This document shows positions 22,631-31,355 of a stretch of 64,000 nt of DNA, piece by piece; position 1 is the stretch's first letter, and every line of letters starts with the position of its first letter. The DNA is from Xanthomonas sontii (GTDB lineage Bacteria > Pseudomonadota > Gammaproteobacteria > Xanthomonadales > Xanthomonadaceae). The position numbers and the translations under genes were made by a program. A model generated the notes under the pieces. It saw only the letters and a program-made list of their open reading frames with translations. It had not been told where the DNA came from and did not search any database. The stretch spans positions 4,462,001-4,526,000 of the forward strand of contig NZ_CP132342.1 of assembly GCF_040529055.1 (NCBI RefSeq), read 5' to 3'.

Positions 22631-23236
22631 TCAGTTGCTGTCCGGCGCCGGCATCGGCGGCGGCGGTGCGTCGCCACCGCGCTGCCCGCCCGGGCGATGC
22701 GCCCAGCGCTTGGCCTGCGCCGCATCGAACTCGGCGCGGCTGAGCATGCCGTCCTTGTTGGTGTCGGCCGCGGTGAACCAGGCATCGCGATGTTGCTTGG
22801 CGCGCAGTTCGAAGTCGGCACGGTCGATGTAGCCGTCCTTGTTCACGTCCATCTTGTCGAAGCGCGCGGCGAGCTTGGGATCGGCCTGCGCTTCGGCGCG
22901 GCTGATGCGGCCGTCCTTGTTGGTGTCCAGCTTGGCCATCATCGCGCCGGGCACGCCGTGGTCGCCCGGGCCGCCGTGACGGCCGTGGCGCGGCCACTCG
23001 TCGCGGCTGAGCTTGCCGTCGTGGTTCTTGTCCATGGCGTCGAAATGCTGGGCCAGGCGCGGATCGGCGGCGGCCTCGCTGCGGTCGATGACGCCGTCGC
23101 CGTTCTTGTCGAGCGCGGCGATGCCGCCGGCATCGGCGGGCGCGGCGGGATCGGCCGGCGGCGGGGGAACGGCGTAGGCGGTACCGGCCAGCACGGCCAG
23201 CACGGCCAGGGCGAGCAGCGGGTTGCGAGACTTCAT
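22631..23236 (-). CDS. Exported EF-hand calcium-binding protein
   Basis: 201 residues with an N-terminal signal peptide (to about residue 22). Five 12-residue EF-hand loops are visible: DKNGDGVIDRSE, DKNHDGKLSRDE, DTNKDGRISRAE, DVNKDGYIDRAD and DTNKDGMLSRAE. Each has Asp or Asn at positions 1, 3 and 5 and an acidic residue at 12, so calcium binding is likely. The protein is probably periplasmic or surface-located. The tail is Gly/Pro/Asp-rich. No neighbour suggests a partner; it may buffer or sense calcium in the envelope. Confidence 0.85.
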   Translation of the reverse strand: MKSRNPLLALAVLAVLAGTAYAVPPPPADPAAPADAGGIAALDKNGDGVIDRSEAAADPRLAQHFDAMDKNHDGKLSRDEWPRHGRHGGPGDHGVPGAMMAKLDTNKDGRISRAEAQADPKLAARFDKMDVNKDGYIDRADFELRAKQHRDAWFTAADTNKDGMLSRAEFDAAQAKRWAHRPGGQRGGDAPPPPMPAPDSN

Positions 23237-23436
23237 GGGTCACTCCCTGAGGATGATGAGGAACCTGCCGAGGACGGCAGGCGTCCGGCGCCGCAAGCGG
23301 CCCGCATCGCGGGCCGGCACCGCGGCGCCTTCCCTGCTGACAACGCCCCGTCGCCGCCGCGGTTGACCCGCCGCCGGGCGCATTCATCGACGGGACAGTC
23401 GCGGCCCCTGCGATGGCGAAGCGCTATGCTCGACGC

Positions 23437-24198
23437 ATGGCCATCCATTCCGACGCCAGCGACGACCTGCGGCTGTTCCAGACCGGCCAGCACGCGTGTG
23501 GCTACTGGCCCGAGCGGCAGGCCCGCGACCTGGTGCTGGACCCGCACGATCCACGCCTGGGCGCGCTGTATCCGCTGGCGCTGAGCTGGGGCTTCCGCCG
23601 CTCCGGCGATCTGGTCTATCGCCCGCACTGCGACCATTGCCGCGCCTGCGTTGCGGTGCGCATCCCGATCGACGAGTTCGTGCCCGATCGCAGCCAGCGC
23701 CGCTGCCTGGCGCGCAATACCGATGTCGAGGTCCGCATCGTCGCCGCCGAGCGCAGCGAGGAACAGCTGGCGCTGTACCAGCGCTACCTGCGCCACCGCC
23801 ATCCCGGCGGCGGCATGGACGATCACGGCGCGCACGAATTCGACCAGTTCCTGATCGGCCGCTGGTCGCATGGGCGCTTCCTGGAGCTGCGGCAACGCAT
23901 GCCGGACGGACGGCGCGGGCCGCTGCTGGCGGTAGCGGTCACCGATATCGCCGCGCAGGCGCTGTCGGCGGTCTACACCTTCTACGACCCGGACGCCGGC
24001 GCGCGCGGCCTGGGCACCCTGGCGATCCTGCAGCAGATCGCCTGGGCGCGACGCGAGGGCCTGCGCCACCTGTATCTGGGCTACTGGATCCGCGGCCACC
24101 AGAAGATGGACTACAAACGCCGCTTCCGGCCGCTGCAGGCCTACGACGGCCGCCACTGGCGCGACTTCGACGACTATCTGCGCCAGCTCGGCGGCTAG
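23437..24198 (+). CDS. Arginyltransferase / aspartate-glutamate leucyltransferase (Bpt/Ate type)
   Basis: 253 residues. Transfers an amino acid from aminoacyl-tRNA to N-terminal acidic residues of proteins, feeding the N-end-rule pathway. The diagnostic Cys cluster is [17 protein letters not shown] near the N-terminus, and the C-terminal GNAT-like half has [17 protein letters not shown] and [19 protein letters not shown]. The bacterial Bpt type usually transfers leucine, so a leucyl specificity is more probable than arginyl. Single-gene unit with the start at 23437. Confidence 0.9.
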   Translation: MAIHSDASDDLRLFQTGQHACGYWPERQARDLVLDPHDPRLGALYPLALSWGFRRSGDLVYRPHCDHCRACVAVRIPIDEFVPDRSQRRCLARNTDVEVRIVAAERSEEQLALYQRYLRHRHPGGGMDDHGAHEFDQFLIGRWSHGRFLELRQRMPDGRRGPLLAVAVTDIAAQALSAVYTFYDPDAGARGLGTLAILQQIAWARREGLRHLYLGYWIRGHQKMDYKRRFRPLQAYDGRHWRDFDDYLRQLGG

Positions 24199-24289
24199 CC
24201 GACGGCAACCGCTACCGCGCTGCCCAGCCGATGCCGCCGCACGTCGCGGCGCCATCGTGCCGACATGCCGCGCATGCGAAAATCGGCGC

Positions 24290-25522
24290 ATGACATCACG
24301 CCTCCTCCTGCTCGCCCTGACCCTGCTGTGCGGCGCCTGCGCGCACACCGCTCCCACGTCCTCCCCGATGACCGACGCCGCCGCGCCCGCCGCCAGGACG
24401 CTGCGCCTGGCCACCTACAACACCTCGCTCAATGCCGACGAACCCGGCGCACTGATCGCCGCCCTGCAGGGCGACAGCGCGCAGGCGCGCAAGATCGCCG
24501 CGGTGCTGCAGCAGGTGCGCCCGGACATCGTGCTGCTCAACGAGTTCGACTACGACGAGGCGCACCGCGCCGCCGACCTGTTCGAGCAGCGCTACCTCGC
24601 GGTGCCGCAACCGCACGGCGGCGCGGCGCTGCGCTATCCCTACCGCTACCTGGCCCCGGTCAACACCGGCGTGCCCAGCGGCCTGGACCTGGACAACGAC
24701 GGCCATGTCGGCGGCGAAGGCCGCGCGCGCGGCAACGACGCCTGGGGCTACGGCCTGCATCCCGGCCAGTACGGCATGCTGCTGCTGTCGAAGTACCCGA
24801 TCGACACCGCGGCGGTGCGCAGCTTCCGCCTGCTGAAATGGAGCGCGATGCCCGACGCGCTGCGCCCGGTCGACCCGGCCACCGGCCGCTTCTTCCACAG
24901 CGACGCGGTGTGGGCGCAGTTGCGGCTGTCGTCCAAGTCGCACTGGGACGTGCCGGTGCGCACCCCGCTGGGCGTGCTGCATGCGCTGGTGGCGCACCCG
25001 ACCCCGCCGGTGTTCGACGGCGCGGAGAAGCGCAACGCCGCACGCAACCACGACGAACTGCGGCTGTGGCGCGAGTACCTGGACGATGCCGGCAGCGGCA
25101 AGGCGCGCTGGCTGTGCGACGACGCCGGCCGCTGCGGCGGGCTGGCCGCCGATGCGCAGTTCGTGATGCTCGGCGACCTCAACAACGACGTGATCGACGG
25201 CGACGGCCGCCACGACGCGATCCGCGCGCTGGTGACGCATCCGCGCGTCCTGCAATACCCCACCCCGCACAGCGCTGGCGGCGAGGAGACAACGCGCGCC
25301 TACGCGGCCACCGGCATCGACCATCGCGGCCCACCGCAGCAGGTCACCGGCGATTTCGGCCCCAAGGCCGGCACCATGCGCCTGGACTACGTGTTGCCGT
25401 CGCGCAACTTCCGCTACCTGGACAGCGGCGTGTTCTGGCCGGCCTCCAATGACGCCTCCGCCGCCATCGCCGACGGCAGCGACCACCACCTGGTCTGGGT
25501 CGACGTCGCCGCGGGGCGGTAA
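24290..25522 (+). CDS. Exported endonuclease/exonuclease/phosphatase-family hydrolase
   Basis: 410 residues. The N-terminus is a signal peptide with a possible lipobox LCGAC, so it may be a lipoprotein, although Cys at -3 is unusual. The EEP fold is shown by RLATYNTSLNADE, PDIVLLNEFDYDE, the central YGMLLLSKYPI, VMLGDLNNDVIDGDG and the final DGSDHHLVWVDV, which carries the catalytic Asp-His pair. Substrate is unknown: members cleave DNA, phospholipid head groups or inositol phosphates. Export makes an extracellular or periplasmic nuclease or phosphodiesterase likely. It has no clear operon partner. Confidence 0.85.
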   Translation: MTSRLLLLALTLLCGACAHTAPTSSPMTDAAAPAARTLRLATYNTSLNADEPGALIAALQGDSAQARKIAAVLQQVRPDIVLLNEFDYDEAHRAADLFEQRYLAVPQPHGGAALRYPYRYLAPVNTGVPSGLDLDNDGHVGGEGRARGNDAWGYGLHPGQYGMLLLSKYPIDTAAVRSFRLLKWSAMPDALRPVDPATGRFFHSDAVWAQLRLSSKSHWDVPVRTPLGVLHALVAHPTPPVFDGAEKRNAARNHDELRLWREYLDDAGSGKARWLCDDAGRCGGLAADAQFVMLGDLNNDVIDGDGRHDAIRALVTHPRVLQYPTPHSAGGEETTRAYAATGIDHRGPPQQVTGDFGPKAGTMRLDYVLPSRNFRYLDSGVFWPASNDASAAIADGSDHHLVWVDVAAGR

Positions 25523-25814
25523 GCGCAGGAGGACCGGGGCGGCGCGCAGCATGGCGCCGCCTAGCAACACCCCACAGGCGGCCTGACCGGCGCGCCAGGC
25601 GCCTGGCGAGCGGCCTGCACCCGCGCGGCCGCGTTGACCGCCGGCCGCGAGGCGGCGCCGGTGTGAGCAGGGCCTGCCCCCTTCGCGGCAGCGGTGCCGC
25701 CCATCGGATCGCCCCTCCTACGCAGCGCCTGCGCCGGGCACCGCCATCGGCCTTGATCCAGATCAAGGGCAAACCCGCGCCGACGCGGTCCAATGCCTCC
25801 CGCACCCGGTCGGG

Positions 25815-26198
25815 ATGCGCAAGCGGATGGCGAGCATGCGAACGCAACAGTTGCAACAGGCGCTGGAAGGCCTCAATGGCGCCACCGCCGATATCGAGGC
25901 CTCGGCGCTGATCTCCCTGGACGGGCTGATGATCGCCTCGGCGATGCCGCAGGGCATGGACGAGGACCGCGTCGGCGCGATGTCCGCGGCGCTGCTCGCC
26001 CTGGGCGAGCGCAGCGCGCGCGAACTGGCGCGCGGCGCGCTGGAGCGGGTGCTGATCCAGGGCGAACTCGGCTACGTGATCATGAGTGCGGCCGGCCGCG
26101 AGGCGGTGCTCACCGTGCTGGCCAAACCCAGCGCCAAGCTCGGCCTGGTGTTCCTGGACATCAAGCGCGCCGCGCAGGCGCTGCAACAGATCCTGTAG
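25815..26198 (+). CDS. Roadblock/LC7-domain protein (MglB-like), first gene of a five-gene operon
   Basis: 127 residues covered by one Roadblock/LC7 domain: an N-terminal helix, then ASALISLDGLMIASAMP, then a long helix, LGYVIMSAAGREAVLTVLA and a final helix. Such proteins are small dimers that in other bacteria act as partners or GAPs for Ras-like GTPases (MglA) or as adaptors in polarity control. No GTPase gene is adjacent. In-frame ATGs at 25815, 25827 and 25836 make the exact start uncertain, and none has a strong ribosome binding site. The next gene begins 10 bases after the stop. Confidence 0.8.
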   Translation: MRKRMASMRTQQLQQALEGLNGATADIEASALISLDGLMIASAMPQGMDEDRVGAMSAALLALGERSARELARGALERVLIQGELGYVIMSAAGREAVLTVLAKPSAKLGLVFLDIKRAAQALQQIL

Positions 26199-26208
26199 GG
26201 GCGCCGCC

Positions 26209-26709
26209 ATGCCGCTGCCGCCGATGCAAGCGCCGCACGAGCCGCACCGCAGCGCCGAGCTGCGCTACCACGACGGCAGCCGCCGCACGGTGTACTGGAG
26301 CGAACGCGAGGTGGCCTACCCGGACGGGCGCCTGATCGTCTCGCGCACCGACCTGGAGGGCATCATCACCCACGCCAACGACGCCTTCGTCGAGCTCAGC
26401 GGCTGGCCGCGCGAACTGCTGATCGGCGCGCCGCACTGCATCCTGCGCCACCCGGAGATGCCGCGGCGCGCATTCCGCGAACTCTGGGACACCGTGCTGG
26501 CCGGCGAGAAGTGGCACGGCTACGTCAAGAACCTGCGCCGCGACGGCGCCTGCTACTGGGTCTACGCCACCGCGTTGCCGAACGTCCGCGACGGCCGCGT
26601 GGTCGGCTTCACCTCGGTGCGGCGCAAGCCGTCGCGGCGGCGCATCGACGCGCTGCAGCCGCTGTACGCGCAGTGGTTGCAGGACGAACGCGCGGAGCCG
26701 CTGGCATGA
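26209..26709 (+). CDS. Stand-alone PAS-domain protein of the Aer (redox/oxygen sensor) type
   Basis: 166 residues made almost entirely of one PAS domain close to that of the aerotaxis receptor Aer: LIVSRTDLEGIITHAND, FVELSGWPRELLIGAPH, LRHPEMPRRAF, then KNLRRDGACYWVYATALP and VGFTSVRRKPSR. In Aer this PAS binds FAD and reads the respiratory redox state. Here no HAMP or methyl-accepting part follows, so the protein is soluble and must signal through a partner. It is preceded by a good ribosome binding site (GTAGGGG) and overlaps the next gene by ATGA. FAD binding is inferred from the family. Confidence 0.85.
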   Translation: MPLPPMQAPHEPHRSAELRYHDGSRRTVYWSEREVAYPDGRLIVSRTDLEGIITHANDAFVELSGWPRELLIGAPHCILRHPEMPRRAFRELWDTVLAGEKWHGYVKNLRRDGACYWVYATALPNVRDGRVVGFTSVRRKPSRRRIDALQPLYAQWLQDERAEPLA

Positions 26710-27461
26710 GCTGCACGTTCCTGGTCGCGCCGGACTTCGCGCCCGAGTACTTCGGCGGCTGGTACCTGCTCAGCACGGTGCTGCAGCGCCGCGCCGGCCT
26801 CGGCCTGCGCCTGCTGATGCCGGCCGATGCCGCCGAACAGCGGCAGTTGCTGGACGACAGCGTCGTCGACCTGGTGTACGCCAGCCCGTTCGACGCCAGC
26901 GCGTTGATCCGCGACCGCGGCTACCTGCCGCTGGTCAGGCCGCGCGGGCACGCCGACGAGGTGGTGATCGCGACCGCGGCCGAGGCGCCGGCGCGCTGCG
27001 TGGAAGACTTGCCCTACGGCTGCCGCATCGCCCTGACCGCCAACCACGACGTACGCCTGATCGGCCTGCGCCTGCTGGAACCGGCCGACCTGGAGCCGGA
27101 ACGCATCGCCTGGCGCCCGGCCAGCAGCTACGCCGCGGTGGCACGGCTGCTGCTGGAAGGCGAAGCCGATGCCGGCCTGTTCCTGGCCACCGCCTACCAC
27201 GGCCTGTCGCGCCTGACCCGCGCGCGATTGCGCCCGCTGGTGGAAAGCGCGCTGTGCGACATCGGCCACGTGCTGCTGGCGCATCCGCGCCTGGGCCCGC
27301 AACTGCCGGTACTGCGCGACGCCCTGCTGGCGCTGGGCGATGCCGCGCATCGCGACGACCAGGCGGTGCTCGACGCGCTGGGCCTGGAACGCGGCTTCGA
27401 GGCGATGGCCACGGAGGACGCCGAATTCATGATCGACCTGATCGACACCTTGCTGGACTGA
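26706..27461 (+). CDS. Cytoplasmic PhnD/SsuA-like substrate-binding-domain protein
   Basis: 251 residues with the two-lobe periplasmic-binding-protein layout: FLVAPDFAPEYFGGWYLLSTVL, VDLVYASPFDASALIRDRGYLPLVRP, LPYGCRIALTANHD, and LLLEGEADAGLFLATAYHGL. This is the phosphonate-binding (PhnD) pattern. No signal peptide or lipobox is present and no ABC permease or ATPase lies nearby, so the protein appears to act inside the cell as a ligand-sensing module rather than as a transporter part. It starts within the stop of the PAS gene (ATGA) and is followed by the next gene after 7 bases. The ligand is unknown. Confidence 0.72.
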   Translation: MSCTFLVAPDFAPEYFGGWYLLSTVLQRRAGLGLRLLMPADAAEQRQLLDDSVVDLVYASPFDASALIRDRGYLPLVRPRGHADEVVIATAAEAPARCVEDLPYGCRIALTANHDVRLIGLRLLEPADLEPERIAWRPASSYAAVARLLLEGEADAGLFLATAYHGLSRLTRARLRPLVESALCDIGHVLLAHPRLGPQLPVLRDALLALGDAAHRDDQAVLDALGLERGFEAMATEDAEFMIDLIDTLLD

Positions 27462-27468
27462 GGCGCCC

Positions 27469-28110
27469 ATGCCCACGCTTCCCGCTCGCGATCCCGCACG
27501 CCTGGTGATGCGCACCCATGCCCGCGCCCTGCTGCGCGACCCGCGCGACGCCGCCGCGCACCTGGCGCGGCTGCACGCCGCGCTGCAGTTGCACGACAAC
27601 GAACCGACCCAGGGCGTGCTGGCCGACCTGTTCGTGGCCTTGCCGCGGCACGACGTCGCCTTGCGCCAGCTGGCGCTGCAGATGGCCGCGGCGCATCTGG
27701 CGCCGCACGTGGCCGAGACCTTCCAGCGCCACAGCCAGGGCCACGCGCTGCTGCCGATCAACGCCCTGGCCACGCGCTGGAGCGTGCTGGCGCGGCCGTC
27801 CGCCGACGTGCCGGCGCGGGTGCGCCGGGCCAGCCCGGACCATTCGCGGCGGATGGTGCGCGAGGTGGTGGACGCGCTGTGCGACGGCGCACCGATCGCC
27901 GCGGCGCGCTGCGAGCGCGAGTTCCTGGACTACTGCATCAGTTGCCAGGACAAGCTCGCCTTCATGCTCGCCACGCGCGAACTGCGCCGCCATGCGCTGG
28001 CCCTGGGCGACCGCTGGGACAGCACCGCGCGCTGGCTGCAGCAGCGCGAGCCGCTGGGTGGCCGCAACGTCGACGCCCTGTCCTTTTCCAGCGCGAGTGC
28101 GCCGCGATGA
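27469..28110 (+). CDS. Unknown helical protein, fourth gene of the Roadblock/PAS operon
   Basis: 213 residues, predicted mostly helical, rich in Ala, Arg and Leu, without signal peptide or membrane segment. There are conserved-looking stretches QLHDNEPTQGVLADLFVALP and FLDYCISCQDKLAFMLATREL, the latter with a CxxC. I do not recognise the family. The tight spacing on both sides (7 bases before, ATGA overlap after) shows that it belongs with the operon and suggests a structural or adaptor role. Confidence 0.6.
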   Translation: MPTLPARDPARLVMRTHARALLRDPRDAAAHLARLHAALQLHDNEPTQGVLADLFVALPRHDVALRQLALQMAAAHLAPHVAETFQRHSQGHALLPINALATRWSVLARPSADVPARVRRASPDHSRRMVREVVDALCDGAPIAAARCEREFLDYCISCQDKLAFMLATRELRRHALALGDRWDSTARWLQQREPLGGRNVDALSFSSASAPR

Positions 28111-28742
28111 CCGCCCCCGACCCGACCAACTCCGAACCGACCTGGCTGATGCCGACCCCGCACGGCGTGCTGCACGGCTTCGCCAGCGCCACACCCGATC
28201 GCCTGCAGCGCGCGCTGCAACTGCTGCTCGGTGCGCACGGCGCGCTGTCGCTGCAGGAGTGGCGCCAGCGCGTGGGCGGCGACGCACAGCGGCTGCTGCA
28301 GGAGGCGCGCGAACAGCAATGGGTGCAGTTGCTGCGGCGCGCGGTACCAGGCCCGGAAATCCGCCTGGACGATTTCGCCCAGCATGTGATCGCCCCGCTG
28401 TCGGCCGAACGCCGCGCGGTGCTGGCCTCCGACAGTGGCTTCTGCCTGGGCCATGCCGGCCTGGACCAGGAACAGGCCGACACGCTGAGCGTGGCCGCGG
28501 CCGACTTCTCCGGCTTCGCTCAGCGCCAGAGCGCGCGCGGCTGGCACGGCGCGCACCGCTACGTGGCGTTCTACAGCGAGCCGCAGTTATTGCTGCCGGA
28601 CTGGTCGTTCGTGCCGTTCTGGGTCGACGGCGCCGGCTACTGGCTGGTGCTGGGCGGCGAGGCCCTGCTCAACAACCTGGCGATGGTCGAACTGGTGTGG
28701 AGCATTCGCCTGGCGGCGGCACGGTTTGCGCCGCCGGCCTAG
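28107..28742 (+). CDS. Unknown protein, possible second Roadblock-like domain
   Basis: 211 residues, last gene of the operon. The N-terminal 80 residues look like a winged-helix-type segment (LQRALQLLLGAHGALSLQEWRQRVGGDAQRLLQEAREQQWVQLL is one long helical stretch, quoted here only by position 20-63). The C-terminal half has VLASDSGFCLGHAGLDQEQADTL and GYWLVLGGEALL, which recall the strand-helix-strand rhythm of Roadblock/LC7 domains. That assignment is tentative. It overlaps the previous gene by ATGA. A heptamer array starts 6 bases after its stop. Confidence 0.6.
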   Translation: MTAPDPTNSEPTWLMPTPHGVLHGFASATPDRLQRALQLLLGAHGALSLQEWRQRVGGDAQRLLQEAREQQWVQLLRRAVPGPEIRLDDFAQHVIAPLSAERRAVLASDSGFCLGHAGLDQEQADTLSVAAADFSGFAQRQSARGWHGAHRYVAFYSEPQLLLPDWSFVPFWVDGAGYWLVLGGEALLNNLAMVELVWSIRLAAARFAPPA

Positions 28743-28747
28743 AAGCT

Positions 28748-28782
28748 GGGAATGGGGAAACGGGAATGGGGAATGGGGAAGC
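28748..28782. repeat. GGGAATG-type heptamer array (unpaired)
   Basis: Five tandem heptamers: GGGAATG, GGGAAAC, GGGAATG, GGGAATG, GGGAAGC. It lies in the 79-base gap between the ends of the convergent Roadblock operon and purT. No inverted partner array is seen here, unlike at 14722 and 31990. Confidence 0.8.
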
Positions 28783-28821
28783 GGGTCCCCTTTGGCACCC
28801 GCTTTCCGGGCGCTCGCCGTT

Positions 28822-30009
28822 TTATGCGTCCAGGTCGATGGTGAGGGCGGCGGCGGCGTCGCGGGCGGTCTGGCGTGCCTGTTCGATGTCGGCGCCGCGG
28901 GCCAGGGTCACGCCGACGCGGCGGTGGCCGTGCACGCTGGGCTTGCCGAACAGACGCAGGGCAGTGTCCGGCGCCTGCAGGGCGGCATCGACGTTGCCGA
29001 AGCGTGGCACGCCTTCGCCGTGCGCCAGCAGCGCGCACGAGGCCGACGGGCCGTTCTGGCGGATCGCCGGAATCGGCAGGCCGAGGATCGCACGCGCATG
29101 CAGGGCGAACTCGCTCAGTTCCTGCGACACCAGGGTGACCAGGCCGGTGTCGTGCGGCCGCGGCGACACCTCGCTGAACCAGACCTCGTCGCCCTTGACG
29201 AACAGCTCCACGCCGAACAGGCCCCAGCCGCCGAGATCGTCGGTGACCGCGCGGGCGATGTCCTGCGCGCGCTGCAGGGCCAGCGCCGACATCGGCTGCG
29301 GCTGCCAGCTCTCGCGGTAGTCGCCGTCCTTCTGCCAGTGCCCGATCGGATCGCAGAACGCGGTGCCGCCGGCGTGGCGTACGGTCAGCAGGGTGATTTC
29401 GTACTCGAAGTCGATGAAACCCTCGACGATGCAGCGGCCGGCGCCGGCGCGGCCGCCGGTCTGCGCGTATTCCCACGCCGCGTCGATATCGGCGGCGCTG
29501 CGCAGCGTGCTCTGGCCCTTGCCGGAGGACGACATCACCGGCTTGACCACGCACGGCAGGCCGACCGCGGCGATCGCTTCGCGATACTGCTCGGGCGTGT
29601 CCACGAAGCGGTACGGCGAGGTCGGCAGGCCCAGGGTCTCAGCGGCCAGGCGGCGGATGCCTTCGCGGTCCATGGTCAACCGCGCCGCACGCGCCGTCGG
29701 GATCACCCGCTGGCCGAGGTCGCGCTCCAGCGCCACCAGGGTCTCGGTGTGGATCGCCTCGATCTCCGGCACGATCAGGTGCGGCTGCTCGCGCGCGATC
29801 AGTTCGCGCAGCGCCATCGCATCGAGCATGTCGACCACGTGGCTGCGATGCGCGACCTGCATCGCCGGGGCGTCGGCATAGCGGTCCACCGCGATCACCT
29901 CCACGCCGAAGCGCTGCAGTTCGATCGCCACTTCCTTGCCCAGCTCGCCGGAGCCAAGCAGCAGCACGCGGGTGGCGGAAGCGGACAGCGGGGTTCCCAG
30001 AGTGACCAT
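28822..30009 (-). CDS. purT: Formate-dependent phosphoribosylglycinamide formyltransferase
   Basis: ATP-grasp enzyme that formylates GAR with formate in purine synthesis, an alternative to the folate-dependent PurN. 395 residues, as usual. The N-terminus [21 protein letters not shown] binds the nucleotide-like ligand. ATP-grasp features include [59 protein letters not shown]. Start at 30009 chosen by the family N-terminus. Single-gene unit, convergent with the Roadblock operon. Confidence 0.96.
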   Translation of the reverse strand: MVTLGTPLSASATRVLLLGSGELGKEVAIELQRFGVEVIAVDRYADAPAMQVAHRSHVVDMLDAMALRELIAREQPHLIVPEIEAIHTETLVALERDLGQRVIPTARAARLTMDREGIRRLAAETLGLPTSPYRFVDTPEQYREAIAAVGLPCVVKPVMSSSGKGQSTLRSAADIDAAWEYAQTGGRAGAGRCIVEGFIDFEYEITLLTVRHAGGTAFCDPIGHWQKDGDYRESWQPQPMSALALQRAQDIARAVTDDLGGWGLFGVELFVKGDEVWFSEVSPRPHDTGLVTLVSQELSEFALHARAILGLPIPAIRQNGPSASCALLAHGEGVPRFGNVDAALQAPDTALRLFGKPSVHGHRRVGVTLARGADIEQARQTARDAAAALTIDLDA

Positions 30010-30203
30010 GGCGGCGGCGCCTGCGCGAAGAGGGGAGCCGTATTCTACCGGGCCAGCGCCCCACCCCGGCACAGGACCGGCCGCGCCATCGTCGGCGCGC
30101 AGCGAGGTGCTATCTTCCGCAGCGTCACTGGGGATGTCGCCATGCACGCACACAGCGCCGAACACCGCCACGGCACGCCCTGCCGCACCGCCGAGGCGCG
30201 CTC

Positions 30204-31355
30204 ATGCACTCGCTAATGCCGGCCGAGGCCTACATCGACGAGGCCTGGTTTGCGCGCGAGCGCGAGCTCCTGATGAAGCCGCTGTGGCAGTTCGTGGCGC
30301 CGCGCATGCTGCTGGACAAGCCCAACGCCTTCGTGCGCCGCTCGATCTGCGGGGTGGACGTGGTGGTGCAGCACATCGACGGCGAACTGCGGGCCTTCGA
30401 CAACCTGTGCCTGCACCGGCAGAACCCACTGCAGCAGCAACCGCAGGGCGTGCGTCCGCTGGTCTGCAGCTACCACGGCTGGCGCTACGGCGCCGACGGC
30501 GGCGTGGACAACATCCCGTTCCAGGACGATGCCTATCGCCTGGCCCCAGAGGCGCGCGCTTGCCTGCGGCTGCGCCGCTTCGCGGTGGCCTGCATCGGCA
30601 AGCTGGTGTTCGTGAACCTGTCGCCCGCGCCGATGCCGCTGGAGGCGCAGTTCTCGCTGGAGGCGCTGGAGATGCTGCGCGCCGCTTCCGAACAGTTCGA
30701 CGACGAAGTGCTGGTGGCGACCTTCGAGGCCGACTTCAACTGGAAGCTGGCCTACGAGAACCTGCGCGACGCGCTGCACCCGCGGTTCGTGCATGCGCGC
30801 ACGCTGGCGCAGCAGGTGAAGTTCCAGGTGCAGATGGACGATGCCGGCGTCGCCGAGGCGCGCCGCTACCATGCCGAGGGCAGCGCCTCGCGCGAGGCGC
30901 ATCTGGCGCGCCTGCGCGATTTCAGCAGCGGCGGGCTCAACGAGCCGTTGGTGGCGATGGCGCACTACCCCTGGCACGCGCACGTCGAACGCTTCGGCAA
31001 CGACGACTGGTATCTGAACTGGCTGCTGTACCCGAACCTGCACATCGCCTCGGGCTCGGGTGGCTATTCCTTCATCATCGAGCACCACCAGCCGGTATCG
31101 GCGCAGCGCACCGACCTGCTGGTCTACTACGTCACCGCGCGCAAGAAGCATCACTATCCCGGTTCCGACGCGGTGCTGCTCGGGCACCTGCACGGCGCCG
31201 AGAAGGTACTGCGCGAGGACATCGAGATCATGGAGCAGGTGCAGTCGGGACTGCGCGCCGGCGCCCCGCGCGCGGTGCTGGGCGACTACGAGCACGCCAA
31301 CATGCAGATCGAACGCTGGTACATGGACGTCATGGAGGGCCGCCATGTCCTCTGA
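30204..31355 (+). CDS. Rieske-type aromatic-ring-hydroxylating oxygenase, alpha subunit
   Basis: 383 residues. The Rieske [2Fe-2S] site is Cys69-x-His71-x16-Cys88-x2-His91. The C-terminal catalytic domain has the mononuclear iron stretch NWKLAYENLRDALHPRFVH with its two His ligands. Such enzymes insert oxygen into aromatic or other substrates, or act as demethylases. They need a ferredoxin and a reductase, none of which is adjacent. The stop overlaps the following acyltransferase-like gene by 11 bases, so the two probably work on one pathway. The substrate cannot be inferred. Confidence 0.88.
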   Translation: MHSLMPAEAYIDEAWFARERELLMKPLWQFVAPRMLLDKPNAFVRRSICGVDVVVQHIDGELRAFDNLCLHRQNPLQQQPQGVRPLVCSYHGWRYGADGGVDNIPFQDDAYRLAPEARACLRLRRFAVACIGKLVFVNLSPAPMPLEAQFSLEALEMLRAASEQFDDEVLVATFEADFNWKLAYENLRDALHPRFVHARTLAQQVKFQVQMDDAGVAEARRYHAEGSASREAHLARLRDFSSGGLNEPLVAMAHYPWHAHVERFGNDDWYLNWLLYPNLHIASGSGGYSFIIEHHQPVSAQRTDLLVYYVTARKKHHYPGSDAVLLGHLHGAEKVLREDIEIMEQVQSGLRAGAPRAVLGDYEHANMQIERWYMDVMEGRHVL

